Source: Ramlibacter lithotrophicus (lineage in GTDB: Bacteria > Pseudomonadota > Gammaproteobacteria > Burkholderiales > Burkholderiaceae_C). Taken from it: DNA of 64,000 nucleotides. Made by a program: the position numbers and the translations under genes. The notes beneath the pieces were generated by a model. That model was not told the DNA's origin. It did no database searches and worked only from the letters and a program-made list of their open reading frames with translations. The stretch covers positions 806,001-870,000 of the forward strand of contig NZ_VTOX01000001.1 in NCBI RefSeq assembly GCF_012184415.1. The letters are read 5' to 3'. The number at the start of each line of letters is the position of its first letter. The stretch's first letter is position 1. Of this stretch, positions 1-13,323 are shown piece by piece.

Positions 1-41
1 CGCGAGAGGTCGATCCGGTACCGCGTGGTCTGCCAATGCAT
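1..41 (-). CDS. folP: Dihydropteroate synthase, N-terminal fragment
   Basis: Only the first 13 codons are inside the window; the gene continues past its left edge. The frame reads MHWQTTRYRIDLS from an ATG at 41. This resembles the N-terminus of betaproteobacterial FolP, just before its conserved core. FolP condenses p-aminobenzoate with the pterin diphosphate in folate synthesis. The ftsH-folP order on one strand is usual in proteobacteria, and that context supports the call. A terminator hairpin at 70-92 separates it from ftsH. The fragment is too short to prove the identity on its own. Confidence 0.6.
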   Translation of the reverse strand, partial: MHWQTTRYRIDLS

Positions 42-69
42 GAGCCCGATTGTCCGCGATCGGCCCATG

Positions 70-92
70 CAAAAGGGGCCCGAAGGCCCCTC
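70..92 (-). terminator. Rho-independent terminator after ftsH
   Basis: On the minus strand a seven-pair GC-rich stem (plus-strand arms 74-80 and 85-91, 4-nt loop) is followed by four T residues. An outer GCATG/CATGC pairing could extend it. It lies between the ftsH stop at 113 and the folP start at 41, so it should reduce read-through into folP. Confidence 0.75.
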
Positions 93-112
93 TCGTGCAT
101 GGTCCGAACGGA

Positions 113-2023
<1,911 letters not shown>

Positions 2024-2135
2024 CTGCTTCTCCGGGGAATAGTCCAAGCCTAGTTGACGTCCATTCTAGGCGTTTCAAGACGTGGAATGATGTATTTTGG
2101 CTACCGTTGCCATAGGCCGGCGGCGCGAAGGGTTG

Positions 2136-2807
2136 TCAGCGGGGGGCCGCCCCGGTCTTCAGCCCGATGCCGACGAGAAAGGTCTCCGAGGATTTGTCCC
2201 GCGACGCCTTGGGTTTCAGAGGCTTGACGACGCGGAAAGTTTCCTTGAAGTGCTTCACCAGCTGGCTGTAGCCGCTCCCATGGAACAGCTTCACGACCAG
2301 CGCGCCTTCGGGCTTCATGTGGCGGACGGCGAAGTCGACGGCCAGTTCGACCAGGTGCGCGATCCGGGCGGCGTCGGCCGATTCGATGCCCGAGAGATTC
2401 GGCGCCATGTCGGAGACCACCAGGTCGGCCTTCTGGCCGGCCATCGCCTCCTCCAGCCGCACGACGACCTCCGGTTCGCGGAAATCGCCCTGCAGGAACA
2501 GCACGCCCTCGATCGGCTCCATGGGCAGGATGTCCAGCCCGATGATGCGGCCCTGCAGCGCCCCCGGCGCGGCGCCGCCCGGCGCGAGCTTGCGGCGCAG
2601 GTACTGGCTCCACGCGCCCGGCGCCGAGCCCAGGTCGACGACCGTGAAGCCGGGCTTGACCAGCCCCAGCGTCTCGTCGATTTCCTTGAGCTTGTAGGCG
2701 GCACGCGCCCGGTAGCCCTCTTTCTGCGCGAGCTTGACCCACGGGTCGTTGACGTGGTCGTTCAACCACGCCTTGTTGACCTTCTTGCTTTTCGTCCTGG
2801 TTTTCAT
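2136..2807 (-). CDS. rlmE: 23S rRNA 2'-O-ribose methyltransferase RlmE (FtsJ/RrmJ)
   Basis: Methylates the 2'-OH of a uridine in the 23S rRNA A-loop during late 50S assembly, using SAM. It has 223 residues. The SAM motif DLGSAPGAW is at about 58-66, and the K-D-K-E catalytic tetrad is visible as K39, D133, K173 and E208. The C-terminal basic tail is typical. It is divergent from yhbY, another ribosome-assembly gene, and upstream of ftsH. The pair is conserved in proteobacteria. Confidence 0.95.
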   Translation of the reverse strand: MKTRTKSKKVNKAWLNDHVNDPWVKLAQKEGYRARAAYKLKEIDETLGLVKPGFTVVDLGSAPGAWSQYLRRKLAPGGAAPGALQGRIIGLDILPMEPIEGVLFLQGDFREPEVVVRLEEAMAGQKADLVVSDMAPNLSGIESADAARIAHLVELAVDFAVRHMKPEGALVVKLFHGSGYSQLVKHFKETFRVVKPLKPKASRDKSSETFLVGIGLKTGAAPR

Positions 2808-2877
2808 GAATTCATCCGCGCTGGCCCGTGACGCCCGCTCGCGCCCGGGGCGGGACGCCGCGCGGCGGCGCGCGGGA

Positions 2878-2890
2878 GATAATAGTCCCC
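2878..2890 (+). promoter_or_regulatory. -10-like box directly before yhbY
   Basis: GATAAT at 2878-2883 is followed by only 7 nt before the yhbY ATG. This fits transcription starting at or next to the start codon. No convincing -35 is visible in the GC-rich sequence upstream. Confidence 0.4.
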
Positions 2891-3364
2891 ATGCCTGCTC
2901 TCCAATTGACCATCGCCGAACGCAAGGAACACCGCGCCGAGGCCCACCACCTCGACCCCGTGGTCATGATCGGCAACGAGGGCCTCACGCCCGCCGTCAA
3001 GAAGGAAGTCGACGCCGCGCTCAAGGCGCATGGCCTGATCAAGATCCGCGTCCACGGCGACGATCGCGAACTGCGTGACTCCATGTTCCGGACGCTGGCC
3101 GAGGAACTCGGCGCCGCCCCGATCCAGCATATCGGCAAATTGCTGGTGCTCTGGCGTCCGAAACCCCCCAAGGAGCGCGCCGAGGACGAGGACCGCATGC
3201 CCGGCCCGCGCGACTTCAAGGTGCTCAAGTACAGCAAGCGCGGGGGCCAGCGGCCGGAAGTGAAGACGCTGCGCGTGCTGGGCAACCAGCGGCTGACGCC
3301 GGGCGGGCAGGTGAAGCGGGCGAAGCCAAAGCAGAAGTCGGTGAAAAAGGGTCGTCTGGGTTAG
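2891..3364 (+). CDS. yhbY: YhbY family RNA-binding protein
   Basis: CRS1-YhbY (CRM) domain protein that binds pre-50S ribosomal RNA and probably helps assembly. It has 157 residues from the ATG at 2891. The CRM core is in the first 100 residues, including the GNEGLT loop. A Lys/Arg-rich C-terminal extension of about 55 residues makes it longer than the roughly 97-residue E. coli protein. No Shine-Dalgarno is visible. GATAAT ends 7 nt before the ATG, so the mRNA may be leaderless. An upstream in-frame start at 2828 is not favoured because it lies in low-complexity GC sequence close to rlmE. Confidence 0.9.
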   Translation: MPALQLTIAERKEHRAEAHHLDPVVMIGNEGLTPAVKKEVDAALKAHGLIKIRVHGDDRELRDSMFRTLAEELGAAPIQHIGKLLVLWRPKPPKERAEDEDRMPGPRDFKVLKYSKRGGQRPEVKTLRVLGNQRLTPGGQVKRAKPKQKSVKKGRLG

Positions 3365-3383
3365 CCGGCGCGGCGATGCGCTG

Positions 3384-3836
3384 CTAGTCGTGTTGCCGCG
3401 GCGCGGTGACCTTCCACAGCACGGCAGCCGCGCACAGCCACTGCACGACGTACATCGCCGCGCCCAGGCCATGCCACAGCCTGAGGTTCCCCCGGGCCAT
3501 GATGCGTGGCGCCACGGCGAATTCGGACAGCAGCGCCAGCAGCAGGCCGGCCAGCACGAACAGGACCGCGCCGCCGCGCCAATCCATGCCGGAGCGGCCG
3601 TCTTCCGGGCGCGACGCGAACAGCAGCAGCACGCCACACGCGACGGCGACCCAGCCCTGGGCGGAGAACAGCCGGGCGGCCACGCTGCCCGCCAAGGCAG
3701 GCGTCGGCAGGCTCGCGAAGAGCGTCGGGACGGCGAGAAAACCGGTGACGGACAGGCTGCCCCACCACAGCGCCGCGGCAAACACCGCCACCCTCGCCTT
3801 CCATGCGGCCGACGGCGGGCGGGCTGGGTCGTTCAC
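3384..3836 (-). CDS. DUF4149 domain membrane protein
   Basis: 150-residue hydrophobic protein with about four predicted membrane segments, near residues 12-36, 46-66, 84-105 and 120-142. It resembles DUF4149 proteins, which are of unknown function and commonly sit near greA and yhbY in Burkholderiales. It is convergent with yhbY (19 nt apart) and lies 7 nt downstream of greA on the same strand, so it is probably co-transcribed with greA. No catalytic motif is visible. Confidence 0.75.
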   Translation of the reverse strand: MNDPARPPSAAWKARVAVFAAALWWGSLSVTGFLAVPTLFASLPTPALAGSVAARLFSAQGWVAVACGVLLLFASRPEDGRSGMDWRGGAVLFVLAGLLLALLSEFAVAPRIMARGNLRLWHGLGAAMYVVQWLCAAAVLWKVTAPRQHD

Positions 3837-3843
3837 GGCCGGA

Positions 3844-4320
3844 TCAGACGTAATGGACGGCGACGATCTCGTAGCGCTTCAGGCCGCCGGGCGCCTGGAC
3901 CTCGGCGGTGTCGCCCTGTTCCTTGCCGATCAGCGCGCGCGCGATGGGGCTCGAGATGTTGATCAGGCCGTGCTTGAGGTCGGCCTCGTCCTCGCCGACG
4001 ATCTGGTAGCGCACCGCGTCCCCGCTTTCCTCTTCCTCGAGTTCGACGGTCGCGCCGAAGACCACCCGGCCGCCGGCGTTGAGCTGGGACGGATCGATGA
4101 CCTGCGCCGCCGCGAGCTTGCCTTCGATCTCCTTGATCCGGCCTTCGATGAAGCCCTGGCGATCCTTGGCCGCGTCGTACTCCGCGTTTTCGGACAGGTC
4201 GCCGTGCGAGCGAGCCTCCGAGATCGCGTTGATCACGGCCGGCCGGTCGACGGTCTTGAGCTTGTGCAGTTCGGCCTTGAGCTTCTCGGCACCGCGCTTG
4301 GTGAGTGGAATGGTCGCCAT
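3844..4320 (-). CDS. greA: Transcription elongation factor GreA
   Basis: Rescues backtracked RNA polymerase by stimulating cleavage of the nascent RNA 3' end. It has 158 residues, the usual length. An N-terminal antiparallel coiled coil (about 10-75) carries acidic residues at its tip near [13 protein letters not shown], followed by the FKBP-like domain (about 80-158). The ATG at 4320 gives [14 protein letters not shown], the conserved start. A longer frame to 4389 runs through the upstream terminator and is rejected. It lies downstream of carB, as in many betaproteobacteria. Confidence 0.95.
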   Translation of the reverse strand: MATIPLTKRGAEKLKAELHKLKTVDRPAVINAISEARSHGDLSENAEYDAAKDRQGFIEGRIKEIEGKLAAAQVIDPSQLNAGGRVVFGATVELEEEESGDAVRYQIVGEDEADLKHGLINISSPIARALIGKEQGDTAEVQAPGGLKRYEIVAVHYV

Positions 4321-4340
4321 GGGGAAAGTATCGGTATGCA

Positions 4341-4376
4341 AAAGGAATACCGCCGGCCGTTGCCGACCGGCGGTAT
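4341..4376 (-). terminator. Terminator between carB and greA
   Basis: A perfect 10-bp stem (plus-strand arms 4347-4356 and 4367-4376, 10-nt loop) is followed on the minus strand by TTCCTTTT. It lies between the carB stop and the greA start, and should end the car transcript or attenuate entry into greA. Confidence 0.75.
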
Positions 4377-4445
4377 CTGGTAGGGACATTATGCCAAGAA
4401 GCGGCTGGCGTTCACCCCGGTCTTACCCCGGGGAAGCCGGCCGCA

Positions 4446-7700
<3,255 letters not shown>

Positions 7701-7707
7701 CTGTCGT

Positions 7708-7739
7708 GAGGGGCTAGAGGCTAGAGACTAGAGGCTAGG
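7708..7739 (+). repeat. Left inverted arm of the carAB element (heptad array)
   Basis: Four tandem 7-nt units starting at 7712 (GGCTAGA, GGCTAGA, GACTAGA, GGCTAGG) preceded by GAGG. It is the inverted partner of 8107-8138 and contains the stop codon of the enclosed gene. Confidence 0.9.
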
Positions 7740-8106
7740 AGGACAAACGCTCTTCCAGCCGGGTCTGGATCGAGCGAAGCATCTTTCCGACCTCGTCCGC
7801 TTCCTCAAGGAGCCCTTGGGTGGAGCTGTCAATGGTTGGATACAAGCGGTTCGCGAGCTGAACCAAGGTTTCAAGCTCGGCAAGCGATCCGCTCGCGATG
7901 GATAGGAATCGAAGGTAATCCCTTGTGGACTTCCTCTGGTGACCTTCAGCAATGTTGGCAGGGACGGACACGGCGGCTCGGCGGGTCTGCGAGACGAGAC
8001 CATAGCGTTCTTCCGATGGAAGGGCGGCGCAGAACTCATAGACCATGGCAGCCAGCCCCATGGCGCGCTGCCAGACGATGAGATCCTTGTAGCTCTTGAC
8101 TTCCAC
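7735..8106 (-). CDS. Four-helix-bundle protein, S23/23S rRNA IVP family
   Basis: 123-residue, mostly helical protein. It carries the family signature around residues 45-80 (SVPANIAEGHQRKSTRDYLRF), recognised from the 23S rRNA intervening-sequence protein family; Avd of diversity-generating retroelements is a structural relative. The biochemical function of the family is not established; a basic surface and nucleic-acid binding are suspected. The GTG start at 8106 abuts the inverted arm, and AGGGG inside that arm lies 5 nt upstream as a possible Shine-Dalgarno. The TAG stop is inside the other arm. It lies between carA and carB on the same strand and has lower G+C than its neighbours, which suggests transfer. 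Confidence 0.85.
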   Translation of the reverse strand: MEVKSYKDLIVWQRAMGLAAMVYEFCAALPSEERYGLVSQTRRAAVSVPANIAEGHQRKSTRDYLRFLSIASGSLAELETLVQLANRLYPTIDSSTQGLLEEADEVGKMLRSIQTRLEERLSS

Positions 8107-8138
8107 CCTAGCCCCTAGCCTCTAGCCTCTAGCCCCTC
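8107..8138 (-). repeat. Right inverted arm of the carAB element (heptad array)
   Basis: Inverted copy of 7708-7739 with two A-to-G differences. It consists of CTAG-containing 7-nt units on the plus strand (CCCTAGC, CTCTAGC, CTCTAGC and so on). It encodes the last residues and stop codon of carA and provides the presumed ribosome binding site of the enclosed gene. Confidence 0.9.
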
Positions 8139-9301
8139 GCTTCATCGGCCATCAGGCCGATGAAGCGGTCGAAGAGATAGCCGATGTCATGGGGACCGGG
8201 CGACGCTTCAGGGTGGCCCTGGAAGCAGAACGCCGGCCGGTCGGTGCGCGCCAGGCCCTGCAGCGTGCCGTCGAACAGGCTCACGTGGGTCGGCCGCAGG
8301 TTCGGCGGCAGCGTCTTCTCGTCCACCGCGAAGCCGTGGTTCTGGCTGGTGATGCTGACGCGGCCGGTATCGAGATCCTTCACCGGATGGTTCGCGCCGT
8401 GGTGGCCGAACTTCATCTTGAAGGTCTTCGCGCCCGACGCCAGCGCCATGATCTGGTGTCCCAGGCAGATGCCGAACGTGGGATAGCCGGCCTCGATCAG
8501 CTCGCGCGACGCGTTGATCGCGTAGTCGCAGGGCTGCGGATCGCCCGGCCCGTTGGCAAGGAAGACACCGTCCGGGTTCATCTTCCTCACCTCGGCGGCC
8601 GGCGTCTGCGCCGGCACGACGGTGATGCGGCAGCCACGCTCGGCCAGCATGCGCAGGATGTTCTTCTTGACGCCGTAGTCGAAGGCCACGACGTGGAACT
8701 TCGCACGCTGCTGGTCGCCGTACCCGGTGCCCAGCCGCCACTCGGTCTGGGTCCAGGTGTAGGTGTCCCTGGTGGAAACGACCTTCGCGAGATCCAGGCC
8801 GGCCATGCTGGGGGCCTGCCTCGCCGCCGCGACGGCCTTCTCGACCACGGCCGGCGTGACGGCCTCGCCGGCGGCCAGGCCCACGATGCAGCCGTTCTGC
8901 GCGCCGTTCGTGCGCAGCAGCCGGGTGAGCTTGCGCGTGTCGATCTCGGCGATGCCGACGGTGCGCTCGCGCTGCAGGTACTGCGTCAGCGTCTGGCTGG
9001 CGCGGAAGTTGGAGGCGATGAGCGGCAGATCGCGAATGATCAGGCCCGCGGCGTGGACCTTGCTGGCTTCGACGTCCTCGTCGTTGACGCCGTAGTTGCC
9101 GATGTGCGGATACGTGAGCGTCACGATCTGCTGGCAGTAGCTCGGGTCGGTGAGGATTTCCTGATACCCGGTCATGGCCGTGTTGAACACGACCTCGCCG
9201 GTGGTGGAGCCGGCGGCTCCGATCGAAATGCCAGGAAAGACCGTGCCGTCTGCAAGCGCCAGGATGGCTGGCGGGAAGGTTCCCTGTCGAGACAAAAGCA
9301 C
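8129..9301 (-). CDS. carA: Carbamoyl-phosphate synthase small subunit (glutaminase)
   Basis: Hydrolyses glutamine and passes ammonia to CarB. It has 390 residues. The N-terminal CPSase small-chain domain is about 10-145, and the class I glutamine amidotransferase domain about 203-385. The nucleophile C279 sits in GICLGH, with H363 and E365 in GHPEAS completing the triad. The last three residues (ARG) and the TAG stop are written by the heptad arm of the downstream element, so the native C-terminus was probably altered by the insertion. A -10 box (TATAAT) lies about 125 nt upstream, leaving a long leader. Confidence 0.96.
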   Translation of the reverse strand: MLLSRQGTFPPAILALADGTVFPGISIGAAGSTTGEVVFNTAMTGYQEILTDPSYCQQIVTLTYPHIGNYGVNDEDVEASKVHAAGLIIRDLPLIASNFRASQTLTQYLQRERTVGIAEIDTRKLTRLLRTNGAQNGCIVGLAAGEAVTPAVVEKAVAAARQAPSMAGLDLAKVVSTRDTYTWTQTEWRLGTGYGDQQRAKFHVVAFDYGVKKNILRMLAERGCRITVVPAQTPAAEVRKMNPDGVFLANGPGDPQPCDYAINASRELIEAGYPTFGICLGHQIMALASGAKTFKMKFGHHGANHPVKDLDTGRVSITSQNHGFAVDEKTLPPNLRPTHVSLFDGTLQGLARTDRPAFCFQGHPEASPGPHDIGYLFDRFIGLMADEARG

Positions 9302-9424
9302 TGGGTTCTCCGGATGGTGTCGGTACGCCCAGGGATCAAGCGCCGCGTGCCGGTGCCGGCAGCTGCTGTTGTCAGGGAATTGGCTTCGATGCGCTAGGCG
9401 TACGGGTTAGCGGGAAAGCCCTTG

Positions 9425-9430
9425 ATTATA
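9425..9430 (-). promoter_or_regulatory. -10 box of the car operon
   Basis: A perfect TATAAT on the minus strand (plus attata). No clear -35 lies 16-18 nt upstream. It predicts a leader of roughly 115 nt before carA. The gap 9302-9487 holds nothing else that I recognise. Confidence 0.5.
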
Positions 9431-9487
9431 ACCGGCGCGCGGGTATTCCCCAGGGGGCAACGGGCATTGTGCCGGGCCGTATCCGGC

Positions 9488-10267
9488 TCAGCCGGCCCGT
9501 GCGGCGGCGCTCGCGTGCAGGCAGATGGCGGCCGCGGCGGCGACATTGAGCGACTCTTCCCCACCCGGCTGGACGATGCGCACCGCCACGCCGGCGCGGG
9601 ACGCGATGTCGTCGCCCAGGCCCTGCCCTTCGTGCCCCAGCGCCCAGGCGCAGGGCCACGGCAGCACCGCCTGGTGGAGCCATTCGCCCGCATGCGAACT
9701 CGTGGCGACGATCGGCACGCGCAGCGCGTCCAGCGCCGCGGTTTCCAGCCCTTCGACCAGGTGCAGGCCGAAGTGCGCCCCCATGCCGGCACGCAGCACT
9801 TTCGGGCTCCAGAGCGCGGCGGTGCCCTTCATGGCCAGCACCTGGGGAAAGCCGAAGGCGGCGGCGCAGCGCAGGATGGCGCCGACGTTGCCGGCGTCCT
9901 GCAGCCGGTCCAGGATCAGCGAAGGCGCCTCCGGCTGGAGTTGCACGGTGCCGGGCAGGTCCAGGACGAACCCCATCCGGCCCGGCGATTCCAGGCCGCT
10001 GAGCGAGGCGAACAGGGCGTCGGCCATGACCACGGTCCGGGTGCCGAGGTCCGGCCACTGGTGCCCCGCTTCCTCCCACAGCGACTGGGAGAAGACGGCC
10101 AGAGCGGGCACCACCCGCCGCGCCAGAGCGGCGCGGCAGAGATGGTCGCCCTCGAGCCAGACGCGGCCCTGCTTGCGGTACGCGGTGCTGTCCTGCGCCA
10201 GCCGGCGCAGGTCCTTCAGCAGGGCGTTGCCGGCCGAGGTGATGAACTGGGGACCGGTGGCCGTCAC
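9488..10267 (-). CDS. TrmH/SpoU-family RNA 2'-O-methyltransferase
   Basis: SPOUT-fold SAM methyltransferase of the RNA 2'-O-ribose class; the exact nucleotide target cannot be read from sequence. It has 259 residues. An N-terminal substrate-binding (L30e-like) domain is about 5-95. The SPOUT domain (about 108-259) contains [28 protein letters not shown] and the knot motif [10 protein letters not shown]. The start is a GTG at 10267 overlapping the rnhB stop (GTGA), so the two are translationally coupled. It is the last gene of the long rpsB-to-rnhB run. Confidence 0.9.
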   Translation of the reverse strand: MTATGPQFITSAGNALLKDLRRLAQDSTAYRKQGRVWLEGDHLCRAALARRVVPALAVFSQSLWEEAGHQWPDLGTRTVVMADALFASLSGLESPGRMGFVLDLPGTVQLQPEAPSLILDRLQDAGNVGAILRCAAAFGFPQVLAMKGTAALWSPKVLRAGMGAHFGLHLVEGLETAALDALRVPIVATSSHAGEWLHQAVLPWPCAWALGHEGQGLGDDIASRAGVAVRIVQPGGEESLNVAAAAAICLHASAAARAG

Positions 10268-10959
10268 GCGGCGCGCAGGCTGATCACTTCGCCCTCGACC
10301 GTCGCAAAGGTCGCGGCCACGGGGCTGAAGAACTTGCGGTGATGCCGGCAGGCGCCGTGCAGCCGCAGCGCCTCCAGGTGCTCCGGCGTGCCGTACCCCT
10401 TGTGCGAGGCGAAGCCGTACTGCGGGAACTCCTCGTCGAGCGTCCTGCACAGCCGGTCGCGGTGCACCTTGGCCAGGATCGACGCCGCCGAGATCGCCTT
10501 GACCGTCGCGTCGCCGCCGACCACCGCTTCGGCCAGTACGTCGATCGTCGGCAGGCGATTGCCGTCCACCAGCACCTTGACCGGCTTCAGCCGCAGGCCC
10601 TCCACGGCGCGCTTCATCGCCAGCATCGTGGCGTGCAGGATGTTGAGCTCGTCGATCTCCTCGACGCTGGCCTGCGCGATCGAGCAGCACAGCGCCTTCT
10701 CGCAGATCTGGTCGAACAGCCGGTCGCGCTGCAGCGGCGTCAGCACCTTCGAGTCGTTCAACCCGCGGATGCGGCGCGCGTCGTCCAGGATCACGGCGGC
10801 GGCGACCACCGGACCGGCCAGAGGCCCCCGCCCCGCTTCGTCCACGCCGGCCATGAGGCCCACCGGGTCCCAGTCGAGGCGCCGCTGCGTGGGGCTGCGC
10901 CGGGCGCGCCGCGCGCCGCCGGCCGCCGGCTCAGGATTCGAGGAGATTTTGGATGGCAT
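10264..10959 (-). CDS. rnhB: Ribonuclease HII
   Basis: Cleaves RNA at RNA-DNA junctions and removes misincorporated ribonucleotides. It has 231 residues from the ATG at 10959. The active-site motif [14 protein letters not shown] is at about 35-48, and later acidic residues include the VDGNRLP region. The N-terminus is about 25 residues longer than the catalytic core requires. The start lies within the last codons of lpxB (29-nt overlap). A longer frame to 11091 is rejected because it is antigenic of no family and lies entirely inside lpxB. Confidence 0.94.
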   Translation of the reverse strand: MPSKISSNPEPAAGGARRARRSPTQRRLDWDPVGLMAGVDEAGRGPLAGPVVAAAVILDDARRIRGLNDSKVLTPLQRDRLFDQICEKALCCSIAQASVEEIDELNILHATMLAMKRAVEGLRLKPVKVLVDGNRLPTIDVLAEAVVGGDATVKAISAASILAKVHRDRLCRTLDEEFPQYGFASHKGYGTPEHLEALRLHGACRHHRKFFSPVAATFATVEGEVISLRAA

Positions 10960-12070
10960 CGGTCGCCAGGGAAGCCGTATCGCGTTGCAGCAGGTGGTGC
11001 AGCGCGGTGAATCGCTGCTGCACGGCCGCCATTCTGTCAGGAGCCCGCAGCCATTCCAAGAGCGCCGCGGCCAGCGTGTCGGGATTCGCACGGTCCTGTA
11101 CCAATTCGGGCACGACGAAGTCGCCGCACAGGATGTTGGGCAGGCCGATCCAGGGCTGCAGCTGCTGGCGGCGCATGATCTGGAACGTGAGCCAGTTCAT
11201 GCGATAGGCAATGACCATCGGCCGCTTGTACAGCGCGGCTTCGAGCGTGGCCGTGCCGCTGGCGATCAAGGTCAGGTCGCACGCGGCGAGCACCTCGTGC
11301 GAGCGGCCCGTGACGATGGTGAGCCCTTCGCCGAGGCCGGCGGCGCGCGCGGCCTCCTCGATCGCCGGCCGCAGCGCCGGCATGGCGGGGACGATGCACC
11401 GGATGCCGGGCCGCGCCTGGCGCACGCGCGCGGCGGCCTCGAAGAACACGCGGGCGAGGTATCTCACCTCGGAGCCGCGGCTGCCCGGCAGGATGGCGAG
11501 CACCTCGCCCTCTTCGGGCAGACCCAGGGCACGGCGCGCCGCCCCGCGGTCGGGACTCATCGGGATCACGTTCGCCAGCGGATGGCCTACGTACGTCGCC
11601 GCGATCCCGTGTTGGGCCAGCAGCGCGGGCTCGAACGGGAACAGGCACAGCACGTGGTCCGCGCTGCGCCGGATGTGCTCGGTGCGGCCGGGCCGCCAGG
11701 CCCAGATGGACGGGCAGACGAAGTGGACCGTCTTGACGCCTTGCGCCTTCAGCCCGGCTTCGAGGTCGAGGTTGAAGTCGGGCGCGTCGACGCCGATGAA
11801 GACCTCCGGGCGCTCGCGCAGCAGGCGCTGCTGCAGCTGCTTCCGGATGCCGACGATCTCGCGGTAATGGCGCAGCACCTCGACGTACCCGCGCACCGCC
11901 AGCTTGTCGTGGGGCCACCAGGCCTCGAAGCCGCGGCGCGCCATGTCCGGGCCGCCGATGCCGCCGGCCCGCAGGTCCGGCCAGCGAGCCCGCATGCCGT
12001 CGAGCAGCAGCCCGGCCAGCAGGTCGCCGGACGCCTCGCCGGCGACCATCGCAAAACGAGGTGCCCCCAC
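10931..12070 (-). CDS. lpxB: Lipid-A-disaccharide synthase
   Basis: Inner-membrane-associated GT-B glycosyltransferase (family GT19) that joins UDP-diacylglucosamine and lipid X into the lipid A disaccharide. It has 379 residues from the GTG at 12070, close to the E. coli 382. VAGEASGD is near the N-terminus and [12 protein letters not shown] donor-site motifs occur in the C-terminal half ([12 protein letters not shown]). The GTG start is chosen because it follows the lpxA stop by 4 nt and matches the family N-terminus. A TTG at 12112 would add 14 low-complexity residues and overlap lpxA. Confidence 0.93.
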   Translation of the reverse strand: MGAPRFAMVAGEASGDLLAGLLLDGMRARWPDLRAGGIGGPDMARRGFEAWWPHDKLAVRGYVEVLRHYREIVGIRKQLQQRLLRERPEVFIGVDAPDFNLDLEAGLKAQGVKTVHFVCPSIWAWRPGRTEHIRRSADHVLCLFPFEPALLAQHGIAATYVGHPLANVIPMSPDRGAARRALGLPEEGEVLAILPGSRGSEVRYLARVFFEAAARVRQARPGIRCIVPAMPALRPAIEEAARAAGLGEGLTIVTGRSHEVLAACDLTLIASGTATLEAALYKRPMVIAYRMNWLTFQIMRRQQLQPWIGLPNILCGDFVVPELVQDRANPDTLAAALLEWLRAPDRMAAVQQRFTALHHLLQRDTASLATDAIQNLLES

Positions 12071-12074
12071 GGCT

Positions 12075-12878
12075 TCAGCGGACGATGCCGCGCTTGGGGT
12101 CGACGCCGCCAAGGAACGACAGCATCAGCGCCACGTCGGGCGCGGCCGCCGGCGCCTGCGCCGCGAGTTCGGCGATGCGCGCCTTCGCCTGCTCCAGCGT
12201 GAGCTGGTCGCGGTACAGCGCCTTGTGCATCGCCTTCACGGCGGCGATCCGCCCGGGGTCGAAGCCGCGCCGCCTCAGGCCCTCGAAATTCATGGAGCGC
12301 GCCTGCGCCGGCTGGCCCTGGCTCATGACGAACGGCGGCTGGTCGGCGAAGAGCAGCGAACACATCGCGGTCATGCCGTGGGCGCCGATCCGCACGAACT
12401 GATGCACGACGGTGAAGCCGCCGAGGATCACCCAGTCGCCCACCTCCACGTGCCCCGCCAGCTGCGAGTTGTTGGCGAAGATCGTGTTGTTGCCGACGAT
12501 GCAGTCATGCGCCAGGTGTACGTAGGCCATCAGCCAGTTGTCGTTGCCCACGCGGGTGACGCCGCCGCCGCCGGGGGAGCCGATGTTGTACGTGGAGAAC
12601 TCGCGGATCGTGTTGCGGTCGCCGATCACCAGTTCGCACGGCTCGCCGGCGTATTTCTTGTCCTGCGGCACGGCCCCGAGCGACGCGAACTGGAAGATGC
12701 GGTTGTCGCGGCCGATCGTCGTGTGGCCCTCGATCACGCAGTGCGGACCCACCGTGGTGCCGGCGGCGATCCGCACGTGCGGGCCGACGACCGTATAAGC
12801 CCCGATGGCCACGGAGCTGTCGATCTGCGCCTTCGGGTCGACGACCGCCGTCGGATGGATCAGCGCCACTGCCGCCAA
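12075..12878 (-). CDS. lpxA: UDP-N-acetylglucosamine acyltransferase
   Basis: First step of lipid A synthesis, the transfer of 3-hydroxyacyl from ACP to UDP-GlcNAc. It has 267 residues. A left-handed beta-helix of hexapeptide repeats (about 1-185) is followed by a helical C-terminal domain. The catalytic His is in the [10 protein letters not shown] segment (about H126). It lies 4 nt downstream of fabZ and just upstream of lpxB, the conserved lpxD-fabZ-lpxA-lpxB order. Confidence 0.96.
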   Translation of the reverse strand: MAAVALIHPTAVVDPKAQIDSSVAIGAYTVVGPHVRIAAGTTVGPHCVIEGHTTIGRDNRIFQFASLGAVPQDKKYAGEPCELVIGDRNTIREFSTYNIGSPGGGGVTRVGNDNWLMAYVHLAHDCIVGNNTIFANNSQLAGHVEVGDWVILGGFTVVHQFVRIGAHGMTAMCSLLFADQPPFVMSQGQPAQARSMNFEGLRRRGFDPGRIAAVKAMHKALYRDQLTLEQAKARIAELAAQAPAAAPDVALMLSFLGGVDPKRGIVR

Positions 12879-12882
12879 CCCC

Positions 12883-13323
12883 TCACGCGATGGTGCGCAT
12901 CGTGCACATCAGCTCGGCCTCGCAGGCGAGTTCCTCGCCGACGCGGGCCTCGCCCTTGAACTTGAAGATGCCGGCCTTCATGCGCAGCAGCGACACGTCC
13001 ATCACGAGCTGGTCGCCGGGCTCCACCGGACGCTTGAAGCGCGCGCCGTCGATGCCCGCGAAGTAGTACACCGACTTGTCGTCCGGCGTCACGCCCGCCG
13101 TCGCGAACGAGAGCAGCGCCGCGCTCTGCGCCATCGCTTCCAGCATCAGCACGCCGGGCATCACCGGCCGGTGCGGGAAATGGCCGGTGAAGAAGGGTTC
13201 GTTGATGGTCACGTTCTTGAGCGCGCGGATGCTCTTGCCGGGCTCGATCGCCAGCACCCGGTCGACCAGCAGGATCGGATACCGGTGCGGCAGTTGCTTG
13301 AGGATTGCGTGGATGTCCATCAT
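12883..13323 (-). CDS. fabZ: 3-hydroxyacyl-[acyl-carrier-protein] dehydratase FabZ
   Basis: Hot-dog-fold dehydratase of fatty acid elongation. It has 146 residues, typical for the family. Catalytic H48 is in [13 protein letters not shown] and E62 in MLEAMAQ. The ATG at 13323 overlaps the lpxD stop (ATGA), so translation is coupled. Its position between lpxD and lpxA links fatty acid supply to lipid A synthesis. Confidence 0.96.
   Translation of the reverse strand: MMDIHAILKQLPHRYPILLVDRVLAIEPGKSIRALKNVTINEPFFTGHFPHRPVMPGVLMLEAMAQSAALLSFATAGVTPDDKSVYYFAGIDGARFKRPVEPGDQLVMDVSLLRMKAGIFKFKGEARVGEELACEAELMCTMRTIA

Larger units (their letters stand above)
7708..8138 (-). mobile_element. IVS-like inverted-repeat element carrying a 4-helix-bundle gene, inserted in carAB
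   Basis: Two 32-nt arms (7708-7739 and 8107-8138) are inverted copies matching at 30 of 32 positions. Each arm is an array of 7-nt units, mostly GGCTAGA or its variants GGCTAGG, GACTAGA and GGGCTAG. In the sense (minus-strand) RNA both mismatches become G-U pairs, so a continuous 32-bp helix could form around the enclosed gene. CTAG is self-complementary and the period is 7, so TAG stops occur in all six frames. carA's TAG (8129-8131) and the inner gene's TAG (7735-7737) lie inside the arms, and the inner GTG abuts an arm. The inner DNA is less GC-rich than its surroundings (31 of 60 at 7861-7920). The layout matches intervening sequences of 23S rRNA genes that encode the same protein family. 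Mobility is inferred. Confidence 0.6.

Noticed and set aside
7708..8138. Insertion sequence or CRISPR array for the repeats around the small gene in carAB
   Set aside because: There is no transposase and no target duplication is evident; the repeats are 7-nt contiguous units without spacers, so neither an IS nor a CRISPR array.
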